A stretch of DNA of 64,000 bases from Melioribacteraceae bacterium (GCA_022181065.1 BQMY01000081.1:42973-106972); one strand, 5' to 3'; shown: positions 26,492 through 35,252, counted from the stretch's first letter. Numbers and translations are program-made. The notes: generated by a model from the letters alone, not told the origin.

Positions 26492-27643
26492 ATGCTTCAT
26501 ACATCCTACATAGAAATTGACAGAAAGGCTCTGGCGCAAAATTTTCGTTTTATAAGGGATAGGCTTGGACCACAAGTTAAAATATCTTCTGTTGTAAAAG
26601 GAAACGCATATGGGCACGGAATTGAAACGTTCGTTCCACTGGCAGAAATGTGTGGAATAGATCACTTCGCGGTATTTAATACTGACGAGGCTTTTCGAAT
26701 AAAAACGATCCGAAGTGAAAACTCCGAAATAATGATCATGGGTATGATTGACACCCCGGAAATTAAATGGGCAATCAGAAATGATATTGAATTTTATGTT
26801 TTTGATCCGGCACGTCTTGAATCAGCAATTGAAAACGCAAAAAGGTTGAATAAAAAGGCAAAAGTTCATATCGAACTGGAAACCGGCATGAACCGAACCG
26901 GGTTTGATAAAAAGTCACTTCAGCTTGTGAAGAATATAGTTTCCTCAAATCTGGAATACCTCGAACTTACCGGAGTATGTACACATTATGCCGGAGCGGA
27001 GAGTATCTCTAATTATGTAAGGGTGAAGGGACAGATAAGGAAATACAGCACCATGCTGCGAGAATTCCTGAATGACGGACTAGTACCAAAATATCGTCAC
27101 ACTGCATGTTCAGCGGCATCAATGAGATATCCGCAAACAGTGATGGATATGGCAAGGATTGGGATTTTGCAATATGGATTTTGGCCAAACAGGGAAACTT
27201 TTATAGATTATCTCGCCGGTAGAGAGGATAAATCCGATCCTCTTCAAAGAGTTATTTCCTGGAAAAGTAAAATTATGGCGACAAAGGAAATTAAAACAGG
27301 TGAGTTCATCGGTTACGGCACTACTTTTCTCGCGCACAAGGATATGCGTGTAGCTACAATCCCGGTGGGATACTCACATGGCTACAGCAGATCATTAAGC
27401 AACCTCGGCAGGGTGCTCGTACATGGCACGCGTGTTATTGTGGTTGGTGTGGTAAATATGAATATGATGACAATTGATATTACTGATGTTCCTGATGCTA
27501 AAGCAGGAGATGAAGTGGTTCTGATTGGTCACCAGGGAGAGTTTGATATTTCTGTCGCTTCCTTCAGTGAAATGAGTGACCAGCTTAATTATGAGGCACT
27601 AACACGTTTACCGGCGGAAACCCCGAGAGTGATTGTCGGGTAA
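26492..27643 (+). CDS. alr: Alanine racemase
   Basis: A 383-residue PLP enzyme that makes D-alanine for peptidoglycan. The PLP lysine is K36 in SVVKGNAYGHG. The opposing catalytic tyrosine is Y294 in PVGYSHGYSR. The usual GRVCMDQ segment reads GVVNMNMMTID, a conservative variation. DEVVLIGHQG near the end is also typical. It lacks a MurF fusion, unlike several Bacteroidota, and murF is separate in the dcw cluster. It is in an operon with the M20 hydrolase and the ornithine-type racemase and may thus serve catabolism as well as wall synthesis. A substrate other than alanine, such as serine, cannot be excluded. Confidence 0.88.
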   Translation: MLHTSYIEIDRKALAQNFRFIRDRLGPQVKISSVVKGNAYGHGIETFVPLAEMCGIDHFAVFNTDEAFRIKTIRSENSEIMIMGMIDTPEIKWAIRNDIEFYVFDPARLESAIENAKRLNKKAKVHIELETGMNRTGFDKKSLQLVKNIVSSNLEYLELTGVCTHYAGAESISNYVRVKGQIRKYSTMLREFLNDGLVPKYRHTACSAASMRYPQTVMDMARIGILQYGFWPNRETFIDYLAGREDKSDPLQRVISWKSKIMATKEIKTGEFIGYGTTFLAHKDMRVATIPVGYSHGYSRSLSNLGRVLVHGTRVIVVGVVNMNMMTIDITDVPDAKAGDEVVLIGHQGEFDISVASFSEMSDQLNYEALTRLPAETPRVIVG

Positions 27644-27683
27644 AAGTTATATATTGCGATATTCTACCAGAACGGAAGACGTA

Positions 27684-28664
27684 ATGAGAATTTTAAGTTT
27701 CATACTGATAGTTGCAGGTTTATTGTTTTCTCAATCGGGAGCAGGCTATAAAATTGAACCTGTTTTCGATTATACTCACACAGATACAACGATTGTGGAT
27801 GAGGAGAGGAACAGGGCACTCGATCTTACAATCTACATCCCCTTCAGGCAGCATGGTGAAAGAATATTTCCTGTGATCATTTTTTCGCCTGACCCTATTT
27901 GTGGAGATATCGATTATGAGTATTTGTTCGAAACATGGGCGAAAGCCGGCATTATTACGGTAGTTGTTTTTCACCCCGGTAATGCGGAAGATCTGGAAAG
28001 AGAGGTTAATACGGTAAAATATGTACAGGCTCTCGAGAGAACTTCAGAGTATGTTAACAGACCCAATGATATTAAATTTTTGCTTAAGGAGCTATTCTGG
28101 AACAGAATTGAATGCATCAGGGGTCTGGCTGATATAAGAAAAACAGGTGCTGCCGGTCATTCACTCGGTACACACACGGCTCTTTCCCTTGCAGGACAAT
28201 ACTTTTCTGTTAGGGATAGCACATATGTATTAAAAGATAAAATGATCAAGGCTGTTTTGGGAATGTCAGGTCAGGGACCGGATAGTTTTGGTCTTACACG
28301 TTCATCATGGGATGAAGTTTCAACTCCGGCAATGCTAATGTTTGGAACATCTGATCGGGGTGTTGGAATCCATAGCAAAGCCGACAGAAGGTGGGCATAC
28401 GAACATATTACTTCGGATGACAAATTTTTTGTTTCAATCTCCGGCGCTACCAAATGTGTATTTTCAGGGGTAGAAAAAAGAGGATTCAGAAAGATAATCA
28501 AAGATCCGAGGCATCATCAGTGGATAAAAGCTATCACTACCGCTTACTGGAAGTATATATTTAAGGATGACGAATTTTCACTAAATTATCTTAAATCGGG
28601 TGAAATTGAAAAATTGTCGTATAAAGAGTGTAAAATAGATTTTCCGGGCAAAACTGATGAATAA
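27684..28664 (+). CDS. Exported alpha/beta hydrolase
   Basis: A 326-residue protein with a signal peptide (MRILSFILIVAGLLFSQSG) and an alpha/beta-hydrolase domain of the chlorophyllase/PAF-acetylhydrolase type. The nucleophile is S160 in AAGHSLGTHTAL. FPVIIFSPD and a late HHQWIKAITTAYWKY segment give the oxyanion strand and the probable catalytic histidine. The ATG at 27684 follows GGAAG. A frame extension to 27633 would overlap alr and hide the signal peptide. The gene sits 40 bases after alr in the same direction. It probably hydrolyses an ester in the periplasm; the substrate is unknown. The next small gene overlaps its end by 8 bases. Confidence 0.8.
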   Translation: MRILSFILIVAGLLFSQSGAGYKIEPVFDYTHTDTTIVDEERNRALDLTIYIPFRQHGERIFPVIIFSPDPICGDIDYEYLFETWAKAGIITVVVFHPGNAEDLEREVNTVKYVQALERTSEYVNRPNDIKFLLKELFWNRIECIRGLADIRKTGAAGHSLGTHTALSLAGQYFSVRDSTYVLKDKMIKAVLGMSGQGPDSFGLTRSSWDEVSTPAMLMFGTSDRGVGIHSKADRRWAYEHITSDDKFFVSISGATKCVFSGVEKRGFRKIIKDPRHHQWIKAITTAYWKYIFKDDEFSLNYLKSGEIEKLSYKECKIDFPGKTDE

Positions 28665-28890
28665 AAACTACATAATATTAGCTTTTGTTTTGGCATACGG
28701 TATTTACGATGCTATGAGTAATTCGAATTATATGAATACATCGATAGTGATGCTTATTGGAATAGCAATTTTTTTATCAGGGAAAAAAGAAGCGAAAGGG
28801 TCAAAACTCTTCCGCTCTTTATCGATAGTATCAATATTATTAGCAGCCGTTTTATATATTTACAAAATAAGTGCTGACGCGGGTTTTTAG
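28657..28890 (+). CDS. Small three-helix membrane protein
   Basis: A 77-residue protein with three hydrophobic segments (about 5-20, 26-41 and 52-70) separated by a charged KKEAKGSK loop. No family recognised. Its start overlaps the end of the alpha/beta-hydrolase gene by 8 bases, which argues for a real, translationally coupled gene. Its end overlaps the convergent gene at 28887 by 4 bases. Confidence 0.6.
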   Translation: MNKNYIILAFVLAYGIYDAMSNSNYMNTSIVMLIGIAIFLSGKKEAKGSKLFRSLSIVSILLAAVLYIYKISADAGF

Positions 28891-29351
28891 GGCATCGCGA
28901 AGTATTTTCCTAAAATCCGTTTAAGTTTTCTACGTTCTGCGGCAAGATGGTACGGCTGATCAAGCTGGATTTTAATCCGTTTTTTCACCCACTTGATACC
29001 ATCCGTATTTTTCTGCTTAATATAGATTTTAAGAAGATACTCTTTTGAAGCGGCTTTAAGGCTGCCCAGCTCAACAAGATATCGAAATGACTTTTCTGCA
29101 AGATCGAAATTCCTCTGACGGAACATTTCTCTGGCAAAATCGAAAAGATTTTCTTCAAATTTTGCGTAGTTTTCCCTGAAGCGCCGCCGGTTATTGACAA
29201 ATATTGCTGTTCTGTCGCTTTTCTCCAGTACATTCTCAGTTTTTTCAATGAACCCGGCCTCGGTGTACGGGTATTCGATCTTTTGGTCTGCAGCATCTTT
29301 AAGTTCCTGCGGTAATAAGTTTCCGGGAATAAATGAAACATCAACCTTCAT
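28887..29351 (-). CDS. Hypothetical helical protein (TPR-like)
   Basis: A 154-residue, basic, helix-rich cytoplasmic protein. Residues ~75-125 (MFRQRNFDLAEKSFRYLVEL then KEYLLKIYIKQKNTDGIKWV) read like one or two TPR-like helical hairpins. The C-terminus is strongly basic (AAERRKLKRILGKYFAMP). I do not recognise a defined family. The ATG has GGAGG 6 bases upstream, a strong site. The gene is monocistronic, convergent to the small membrane protein, and the 750-base dcw leader lies behind its start. Confidence 0.65.
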   Translation of the reverse strand: MKVDVSFIPGNLLPQELKDAADQKIEYPYTEAGFIEKTENVLEKSDRTAIFVNNRRRFRENYAKFEENLFDFAREMFRQRNFDLAEKSFRYLVELGSLKAASKEYLLKIYIKQKNTDGIKWVKKRIKIQLDQPYHLAAERRKLKRILGKYFAMP

Positions 29352-29531
29352 TCAACCTCCAACGGTGAATATTTATTGAATTATATGATTCCCTCGTGAA
29401 CAGTAATAGGAACACAAAAAGATTTAATCGTCTTAAATCTTATATTTAATATAAAAGTATTTACTATAATTTCAATTATAAAATTTAGTTTTTAAAAAAA
29501 TTTAATTAAAAATCTTTTGAGTTAGAACTAA

Positions 29532-29545
29532 AGCGGATATCCGCT
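29532..29545. promoter_or_regulatory. Perfect 14-base palindrome in the dcw leader
   Basis: AGCGGATATCCGCT is a perfect palindrome without a loop. It lies 187 bases behind the start of the minus-strand gene and 558 bases before mraZ. It could be an operator; no regulator is evident. Confidence 0.3.
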
Positions 29546-29587
29546 CATTGAATAATAAATCCCGAAAAATTGTAAATATACTATTTT

Positions 29588-29677
29588 GTGGGGAATCGTC
29601 CCACCAATTTGGGCAAATGAGCTTGAAGTCGCTCCCCTGGTGACCCTGGAGCGAATTTAACCCGATTTCTTCATTTG
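29588..29677 (+). ncRNA. Candidate structured RNA element in the dcw leader
   Basis: Three helices can form within 90 bases: GTGGG/CCCAC (29588-29592 with 29600-29604), an outer CAAATGA/TCATTTG helix (29614-29620 with 29671-29677) and an inner CGCTCC/GGAGCG hairpin (29630-29635 with 29648-29653) enclosed by it. The region is more GC-rich than its surroundings and has no ORF. It matches no riboswitch class I can identify. It could be a leader element, a small RNA, or chance. Confidence 0.3.
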
Positions 29678-29802
29678 AGAACGAATATGGTTAATTCCCG
29701 GAATATTTTGTATATCTGGAATCTACCAGGGTTTAAAATTGGGTATAGACCCTTTTATTAAATGGATATAACGGGTGAAGATAAAGCAGTATAAGAGGGT
29801 AA

Positions 29803-29822
29803 TGTTATAACCTGTTATAACA
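29803..29822. promoter_or_regulatory. Tandem palindromic octamer, operator-like
   Basis: The self-complementary octamer GTTATAAC occurs at 29804-29811 and again at 29814-29821, one helical turn apart. The whole 20 bases form a perfect inverted repeat. Related TATAAC and GTTATG sequences flank it at about 29766 and 29829. This looks like a binding site for a dimeric regulator about 280 bases before mraZ. Confidence 0.4.
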
Positions 29823-30014
29823 TAAAGAGTTATGCTGTGAAATTATCCAATTATACTCTGATATTTCTCCGTTTGTATAAGGAAATCTGATTGTGTTATT
29901 TAGCTAAAGTATTGAAATACAACCGGTTAACGGGCTGTGTGTATTGGTCGGCACAACTGACGGGTATAAGTCTATATTATCGAAAGCATAGCAGATTTAT
30001 TTATAAAAAATAAC

Positions 30015-30020
30015 TTGACT
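30015..30020 (+). promoter_or_regulatory. Possible -35 element of the dcw promoter
   Basis: TTGACT lies 31 bases before the MraZ box. The expected -10 at 17 bases (GTTATT) is poor, so the promoter call is tentative. Position next to the repressor site fits. Confidence 0.3.
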
Positions 30021-30051
30021 TTATTTGGTAAAAATGCGTTATTTGCCTATG

Positions 30052-30065
30052 TGGGAGAAAGTGGG
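30052..30065 (+). promoter_or_regulatory. MraZ box (direct repeats) before mraZ
   Basis: TGGGA occurs twice with a 5-base spacer (30052-30056 and 30062-30066), so the repeats recur every 10 bases. This is the known arrangement of MraZ binding repeats (TGGGN separated by 5 bases) in other bacteria. It lies 36 bases before the mraZ start. MraZ probably binds here and controls its own dcw operon. Confidence 0.65.
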
Positions 30066-30102
30066 ATGATTCTCCACAATGTGTAATAAAAATGAAGGAA
30101 AT

Positions 30103-30555
30103 ATGTTTAAGGGTAATTTTACATTTTCGATTGACTCAAAAGGAAGGCTAAGCATACCTGCCAAATTGAGGAAGTATGTAAATCCCGAAGCGAACAATAC
30201 CTTCGTTTTTACAAAGGGCATTGAGAAATGTATCTATGTATATCCGCTCGATGAATGGCACATTTTTGAAGAAACTCTTAAAAAACTGAATCCCAATAAA
30301 CGTGAAGAGGCATTTATTCGCAGAAGATTTTTGATGTTTGCCTCTGATGATACTCTCGACACTCAGAACAGACTGATAATTCCTAAGGATTTAGCCGCGT
30401 ATGCGGGAATCGAGAAGGAAGTATTTATTCTGGGGGATCTGGAAAAGTTTGAACTCTGGAACCCTTCGGAATATGAAAAATATCTCAATAACAACGATAT
30501 GCCATTTGAAGACGTTGTAGAGAAAGTTCTGGGAGGCGGGGATTATGATACATGA
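30103..30555 (+). CDS. mraZ: Transcriptional regulator MraZ
   Basis: A 150-residue DNA-binding protein made of two AbrB-like (SpoVT-type) halves. It forms rings and represses the dcw operon by binding TGGGN repeats. The first half has FKGNFTFSIDSKGRLSIPAK and the second DTLDTQNRLIIPKDLAAYAG, the two DxxGR-like motifs; the second reads DTQNR. I chose ATG 30103, preceded by GAAGGAA, over an ATG 24 bases upstream because MraZ proteins begin close to this FxGxF segment. Its end overlaps rsmH by 11 bases. It is the first of 14 co-directional genes. Confidence 0.93.
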   Translation: MFKGNFTFSIDSKGRLSIPAKLRKYVNPEANNTFVFTKGIEKCIYVYPLDEWHIFEETLKKLNPNKREEAFIRRRFLMFASDDTLDTQNRLIIPKDLAAYAGIEKEVFILGDLEKFELWNPSEYEKYLNNNDMPFEDVVEKVLGGGDYDT

Positions 30556-31462
30556 GTCTGTTCTGCTTGAAGAGACCATTTCAAATCTGATAACAAACAA
30601 AAACGGTTCTTATTTTGATGGGACGGCTGGATTTGGAGGTCATACCGCTGCCCTCGCCAACGGGCTCTATTCATCTTCCAGAATAATTTCCACCGATAAA
30701 GATCAAATCGCTTTCAGGCATTGCACAGACAAATTCAGCGATGACGAACGTATAACCGTATTTAATACAAGTTTTGTTAATATCAATGTTCTTTCAAAGA
30801 TTGAATCTGTCTCCGGTTTTGACGGTGTGATGGCTGATCTTGGTGTATCTTCATTCCAGTTTGATGATGTTGGCGAAGGCTTTTCTTACAGAGAAAATTC
30901 TCCGCTTGATATGCGTATGGATAAATCGGGTGGAAAAACCGCAGCTGATATTCTCAATAAATATGGTGAGAAAGATATTGCCGATATCCTCTATAAATTT
31001 GGTGAAGAGAAAAAATCAAGGCAGATCGCGCGACGAGTAATTGAAAAAAGGAATAACAGTCCGTTTGAATCAAGCGATCAGCTAAAAGACCTGCTGGCTG
31101 AGTTTACTCCCGGTCACATGTTGCCGAAAATGCTATCACGTGTATTCCAGGCACTCAGGATATATGTAAACGACGAACTGGAAGAATTGAAAGTATTTAT
31201 AAATCGGGCGGTGGATTTACTCAATCCGGGCGGCAGGATTTGCATAATCAGTTTCCATTCACTGGAAGACAGAATTGTAAAAGAATTGTTCAGATATGAA
31301 ACACTCGATTGTGTTTGTCCTCCTGAAGTTCCTGTTTGTATCTGCGATAAGGAACCAAGGTTAAAGCTAATTACTAAAAAACCTGTTGTGCCTTCTGCGG
31401 AGGAGATTAAAAAAAATAAACGTGCTCGCAGCGCTAAACTAAGAGTCGCGGAGAAGTTATGA
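30545..31462 (+). CDS. rsmH: 16S rRNA (cytosine-1402-N4)-methyltransferase RsmH
   Basis: A 305-residue SAM-dependent enzyme that methylates C1402 of 16S rRNA, formerly MraW. The SAM site is YFDGTAGFGGHTAALA. GVMADLGVSSFQFDD and GFSYRENSPLDMRMD are the family signature. Further family stretches are RVFQALRIYVNDELEELK and CIISFHSLEDRIVK. Length fits the usual 300-310. The start overlaps mraZ by 11 bases and its stop overlaps ftsL by 4, so translation is coupled. Confidence 0.96.
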   Translation: MIHESVLLEETISNLITNKNGSYFDGTAGFGGHTAALANGLYSSSRIISTDKDQIAFRHCTDKFSDDERITVFNTSFVNINVLSKIESVSGFDGVMADLGVSSFQFDDVGEGFSYRENSPLDMRMDKSGGKTAADILNKYGEKDIADILYKFGEEKKSRQIARRVIEKRNNSPFESSDQLKDLLAEFTPGHMLPKMLSRVFQALRIYVNDELEELKVFINRAVDLLNPGGRICIISFHSLEDRIVKELFRYETLDCVCPPEVPVCICDKEPRLKLITKKPVVPSAEEIKKNKRARSAKLRVAEKL

Positions 31463-31782
31463 AAAATATCGGGTTCGCTAAAATTATCTTTTTCACGATA
31501 ATAATGGCGATACTCTTTTTTGTTAAGGTGTTTGTGGCAAATGAAATCCAGCATCTTACAAAAGTAAAAACGAATTTGGCAGATTCGCTTAACGCGGTAA
31601 ACGGTAAAATAAAATCTCTTACTTTTAATGAATATCAAAAACTTACAGCAAAGGAACGAATTGTAGCTTTCGCCTCTGATTCATTAAATATGATGAGAGC
31701 TGACAAGCCTTATAAAGTACTATATATAGACGAAAAATATCTTAAACAGATCACCAAAATAGTTAACAGCAAATATGATTAA
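31459..31782 (+). CDS. ftsL: FtsL-like cell division protein
   Basis: A 107-residue bitopic protein with one transmembrane segment at ~7-28 and a ~80-residue exported part that starts with a coiled coil (ANEIQHLTKVKTNLADSLNA). Sequence similarity between FtsL proteins is very low, so the name rests on size, topology and position between rsmH and ftsI. FtsL links FtsQ and the septal synthase complex FtsW-FtsI. Overlaps of 4 bases with rsmH and 8 bases with ftsI. Confidence 0.75.
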   Translation: MKNIGFAKIIFFTIIMAILFFVKVFVANEIQHLTKVKTNLADSLNAVNGKIKSLTFNEYQKLTAKERIVAFASDSLNMMRADKPYKVLYIDEKYLKQITKIVNSKYD

Positions 31783-33775
31783 AACAAGAGCATTACTCGT
31801 AATTTTATTTATCTTCGCGGGATTTTTCGCGATCACGGCTCATCTGTTTAATATTCAGGTTGTGAAGCACGATTTGTACCGGGAAATCGCGTTCAGGCAG
31901 CAGGATAAACAGTCGAACATACTTGCTGAACGCGGAATGATTAAAGACCGCACCGGTAAAACTTTAAGCTATACGAAACGTGATTATTCCTATTACGCGA
32001 GTTTGAGACAATTTAAAACCGAGAGTGCTAAAAAGAAAGTCGCCTCCAAATTTGCTGAGGTATTCGGTAAATCGGAGAGCCATTATCTTAATTTGTTGAA
32101 CTCTGACAAATCACGAGTATGTATTGAGAAAAAAGCACCGTTTGAAAAATCACTTAAACTGCGCGAATTTATTGTTGACGGGTTGTCAGCAGAAGAAGAT
32201 TATACGAGAGTATATCCTGAAAACAGACTCGCTTCCCACGTCCTTGGCTATGTTAATACAAATCTTGAAGGTGTTAACGGAGTTGAAAAGTATTTTGAAG
32301 ATTATCTGAAAGGGGAAGACGGATTACTATTTGTGCAGCGCGATGTTCTTGGTAAAACGGTTGGTGTGGTGCAGGAGTACTCCTACGAACCTGTTCCAGG
32401 CGATGTTATTGAGTTGACAATAGATGGCGATTACCAGAAAATCCTGGAAGAAGAGCTTGCGAAAGGTCTTAATAAGTATGAGGGGGTTTCTGCCACCGGA
32501 ATAGTTATGGACCCCAACACCGGCGCGATATTGGCAATGGCGAACATACCTGATTACAACCCGGGTAGTTACGGAAAATTTACTGACTTTGAACGCAAGA
32601 ATCGTGCTATAATGGATATTTATGAGCCGGGTTCTACAATCAAACCGCTTGTTATCGGTATGATGATGGAAGAAAATCTGGTTAACCTGAATGAAAATAT
32701 TGAGACAGAAAACGGTACTTTCACATACAATCGTGTTAAGATCAGCGATACACACCCGTCCCGAAGACTTTCAGTCAGGGGAGTGTTGTATGAATCAAGT
32801 AATATCGGAATGGTGAAATTATCGGAAAGAATAGAAGAGAATACATTTTATAAATATTTGCGTGACTTTGGATTTGGTAATTCATCGTCAATTGATTTGC
32901 CGGGTGAGTCATCAGGATTTTTGAAAAAACCGAAAAATTTCAGCCGAATCAGCAAAGCGTTTATTTCACACGGATATGAAATCTCTGTTACACCACTTCA
33001 GATGCTCACCGCGTTTTGCGCGACTATCAATGGCGGTTATCTCAACCAGCCTTATATAGTAAACAGAATAAAAAAAGAATCGGGTGAGACCATCAAGCAG
33101 TTTGAGAAAGTTACACTTAGAACGGTTCTAAGCAAAGAGATTTCAGATACCCTTCGTAATGTGCTTGTAAATGTTGTTGAAGAAGGTACCGGAAGTCTTG
33201 CTCGTCTTGATGATATTTATGTTGGTGGTAAAACCGGTACAGCGCAAAAATGGACAGCCGACGGATATTCAACCGAGGAGTATAATTCATCATTTATAGG
33301 ATTTTTCCCGGCAAAGGCGCCAAAGGTAGCTGTATTTGTTCTGGTAAATTCTCCTAAAGTGGGATTTTACGGCGGAAGGGTAGCGGCACCAATATTTAAG
33401 GAAATTTCCGAGCGTATCGTTAATTCCGATATCAATATCGCTCCGTATAAAGAGAAAATTATTCGTAAGGATCAGACAATTGATAATCTGCTCGCATCTG
33501 TGGAAGATTCACGAAATGATGTTGGGATAACAAGGATGCTGAATGTTACGGAAAATGGCAGCACTGTTAAAAAACGTGATTTCAGCAATCTGCCAAAAGA
33601 TATTATGCCAGACTTGCGAGGATATTCAGTCAGGGAAGTTATGGCGGTTACCAGTATGCTGGGAATTAAATGCTCTGTAACAGGAAGTGGAAGAGTCAGT
33701 TCCCAGAGTATCGAGCCGGGTGAAAAAATAGCACCGGGTCAGACATGCAAGATAGAATGTAAAATGGAAGACTAA
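31775..33775 (+). CDS. ftsI: Septal penicillin-binding protein FtsI (PBP3) with C-terminal PASTA domain
   Basis: A 666-residue monofunctional transpeptidase of division. The transmembrane anchor is at ~5-25. The PBP dimerisation domain follows (ILAERGMIKDRTGKTLSY). The transpeptidase has S287-x-x-K290 (GSTIKPL), the SxN motif in YESSNIGMVKLS and the KTG motif in GGKTGTAQKW. A single PASTA domain occupies the last ~65 residues (MPDLRGYSVREVMAVTSMLG). PASTA on FtsI is frequent in Firmicutes and also found in Bacteroidota/Chlorobi. It cross-links septal peptidoglycan with FtsW. It overlaps ftsL by 8 bases and ends 1 base before murE. Confidence 0.95.
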   Translation: MIKTRALLVILFIFAGFFAITAHLFNIQVVKHDLYREIAFRQQDKQSNILAERGMIKDRTGKTLSYTKRDYSYYASLRQFKTESAKKKVASKFAEVFGKSESHYLNLLNSDKSRVCIEKKAPFEKSLKLREFIVDGLSAEEDYTRVYPENRLASHVLGYVNTNLEGVNGVEKYFEDYLKGEDGLLFVQRDVLGKTVGVVQEYSYEPVPGDVIELTIDGDYQKILEEELAKGLNKYEGVSATGIVMDPNTGAILAMANIPDYNPGSYGKFTDFERKNRAIMDIYEPGSTIKPLVIGMMMEENLVNLNENIETENGTFTYNRVKISDTHPSRRLSVRGVLYESSNIGMVKLSERIEENTFYKYLRDFGFGNSSSIDLPGESSGFLKKPKNFSRISKAFISHGYEISVTPLQMLTAFCATINGGYLNQPYIVNRIKKESGETIKQFEKVTLRTVLSKEISDTLRNVLVNVVEEGTGSLARLDDIYVGGKTGTAQKWTADGYSTEEYNSSFIGFFPAKAPKVAVFVLVNSPKVGFYGGRVAAPIFKEISERIVNSDINIAPYKEKIIRKDQTIDNLLASVEDSRNDVGITRMLNVTENGSTVKKRDFSNLPKDIMPDLRGYSVREVMAVTSMLGIKCSVTGSGRVSSQSIEPGEKIAPGQTCKIECKMED

Positions 33776-33776
33776 A

Positions 33777-35252
33777 TTGAAATTACTCTCAAACATATTA
33801 AATAACATTACGGCTATTCAAGTTACGAGCAGCCCGGAAAATATTGAGATAATTTCAGTTGATATTAACTCTAAAGATGTTAAAAAAGGTTCTCTGTTTT
33901 TTGCGCTGAAAGGATACAAAACAGATGGTCACAAGTATATATATGACGCCATAAATAATGGTGCGTCAGCTGTAATTCTTCAGGACAACGATGTTGTACC
34001 TGATGAATTTTTTAAACATGCGAATTGTGTGAAAATTCTTGTGACAGATTCACGTTATACGCTTTCTGCGGTTTCCGATTTTTTTTACGATTCTCCCTCA
34101 AAAAAAATAAAGGTGATTGGAATTACCGGCACCAAAGGGAAATCAACAACAGCTTTTTTTGTGAAACATCTGCTTGAAAAAAATGGCAAGAAGTGCGGAC
34201 TAATTGGTACAATCGCAAATTTTGTGGGTGATCGTGAAATTCCGACAAAGTTGACGACACCCGAGGCTTTTACCATCGATCAGCTTTTGAGTGAAATGAT
34301 TGCCGAAGGTTGCGAATATTGTGTGATGGAAGTTTCCTCGCATTCGCTCGATTTACACAGAGTGAGTCATATTCAGTTTATCGCCGCGGTCTTTACAAAC
34401 ATTACATCGGATCATCTTGATTTTCACGAAACATTCGAAAATTATAAATCGGCTAAGTTGAAGTTATTTGGTTTGCTGAATGAAGATTCCGTTGCGATTG
34501 TAAACAAGGACGATGAATCGGTGGATGATTTCATCACTGCTTCCAATTGCAGAACCTTAACATTCGGTGAAAATAATACTAACGATTTTGTTTATTCAAA
34601 TCTTGAGTATGATTTAACATATACTTCGTACGATCTCGAAAATGATGGAGCCAGGTATCATGTCAACTCCCCTTTGCCGGGTAGGTTTAATTTATATAAC
34701 TCAGGTATCGCGGTAGCGGTTGTGACCGCGCTTGGATATAAGTTTGAGACTAACGCTGAATATGTATCAATGATGCCTCAGGTTCCCGGCAGATTCGAGG
34801 TGATTTATGATCGCGACAGAATTGTAATTGTGGATTATTCACATACTTCCGACAGCCTCAGGCAGGCACTGGAAGCGATTGAACATATAAATATCAGTAA
34901 TAAACCTGTTTTTACAGTAATGGGTTGTGGTGGTGACCGCGACAGGACAAAAAGACCCGTGATGGGCGCGATAGCCACCTCGGGGAGTACACACGTGATT
35001 GTTACTTCTGATAATCCGAGAACGGAAGACCCGTTTGAAATTATTTCTGAAATTACCGATGGAATAAAATCCGAAAATTATGAAGTTATCGAAAACCGTG
35101 AAGCAGCGATAAAAAGCGCGGTTACAAAATCACCCGAAAACGCAGTGGTTTTGATTGCCGGAAAAGGACATGAAACGTATCAGGAAATCGACGGTGTAAG
35201 GCATCATTTTTCTGATAAGGAAACAGCATTGAAGTATTTGATAAATGAGTAA
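33777..35252 (+). CDS. murE: UDP-MurNAc-tripeptide synthetase MurE (meso-diaminopimelate-adding)
   Basis: A 491-residue ligase that adds the third stem-peptide residue in the cytoplasm using ATP. The P-loop is ITGTKGKSTTAFF. The DNPR motif (VTSDNPRTEDP) is diagnostic for enzymes that use meso-diaminopimelate rather than lysine, so the wall is of the DAP type. VMEVSSHSLDLHRV and FTNITSDHLDFH are also characteristic. The start is TTG at 33777, one base after the ftsI stop, with GGAAG upstream; no ATG lies near. Overlaps murF by 8 bases. Confidence 0.95.
   Translation: MKLLSNILNNITAIQVTSSPENIEIISVDINSKDVKKGSLFFALKGYKTDGHKYIYDAINNGASAVILQDNDVVPDEFFKHANCVKILVTDSRYTLSAVSDFFYDSPSKKIKVIGITGTKGKSTTAFFVKHLLEKNGKKCGLIGTIANFVGDREIPTKLTTPEAFTIDQLLSEMIAEGCEYCVMEVSSHSLDLHRVSHIQFIAAVFTNITSDHLDFHETFENYKSAKLKLFGLLNEDSVAIVNKDDESVDDFITASNCRTLTFGENNTNDFVYSNLEYDLTYTSYDLENDGARYHVNSPLPGRFNLYNSGIAVAVVTALGYKFETNAEYVSMMPQVPGRFEVIYDRDRIVIVDYSHTSDSLRQALEAIEHINISNKPVFTVMGCGGDRDRTKRPVMGAIATSGSTHVIVTSDNPRTEDPFEIISEITDGIKSENYEVIENREAAIKSAVTKSPENAVVLIAGKGHETYQEIDGVRHHFSDKETALKYLINE

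Noticed and set aside
26492..27643. Frameshift or missing partner for an Alr-MurF fusion
   Set aside because: alr has a complete length and normal end, and murF is a separate complete gene at 35245-36627.
27633..27683. Upstream TTG start for the alpha/beta-hydrolase gene
   Set aside because: It would overlap alr and bury the signal peptide. The ATG at 27684 has a good ribosome binding site.
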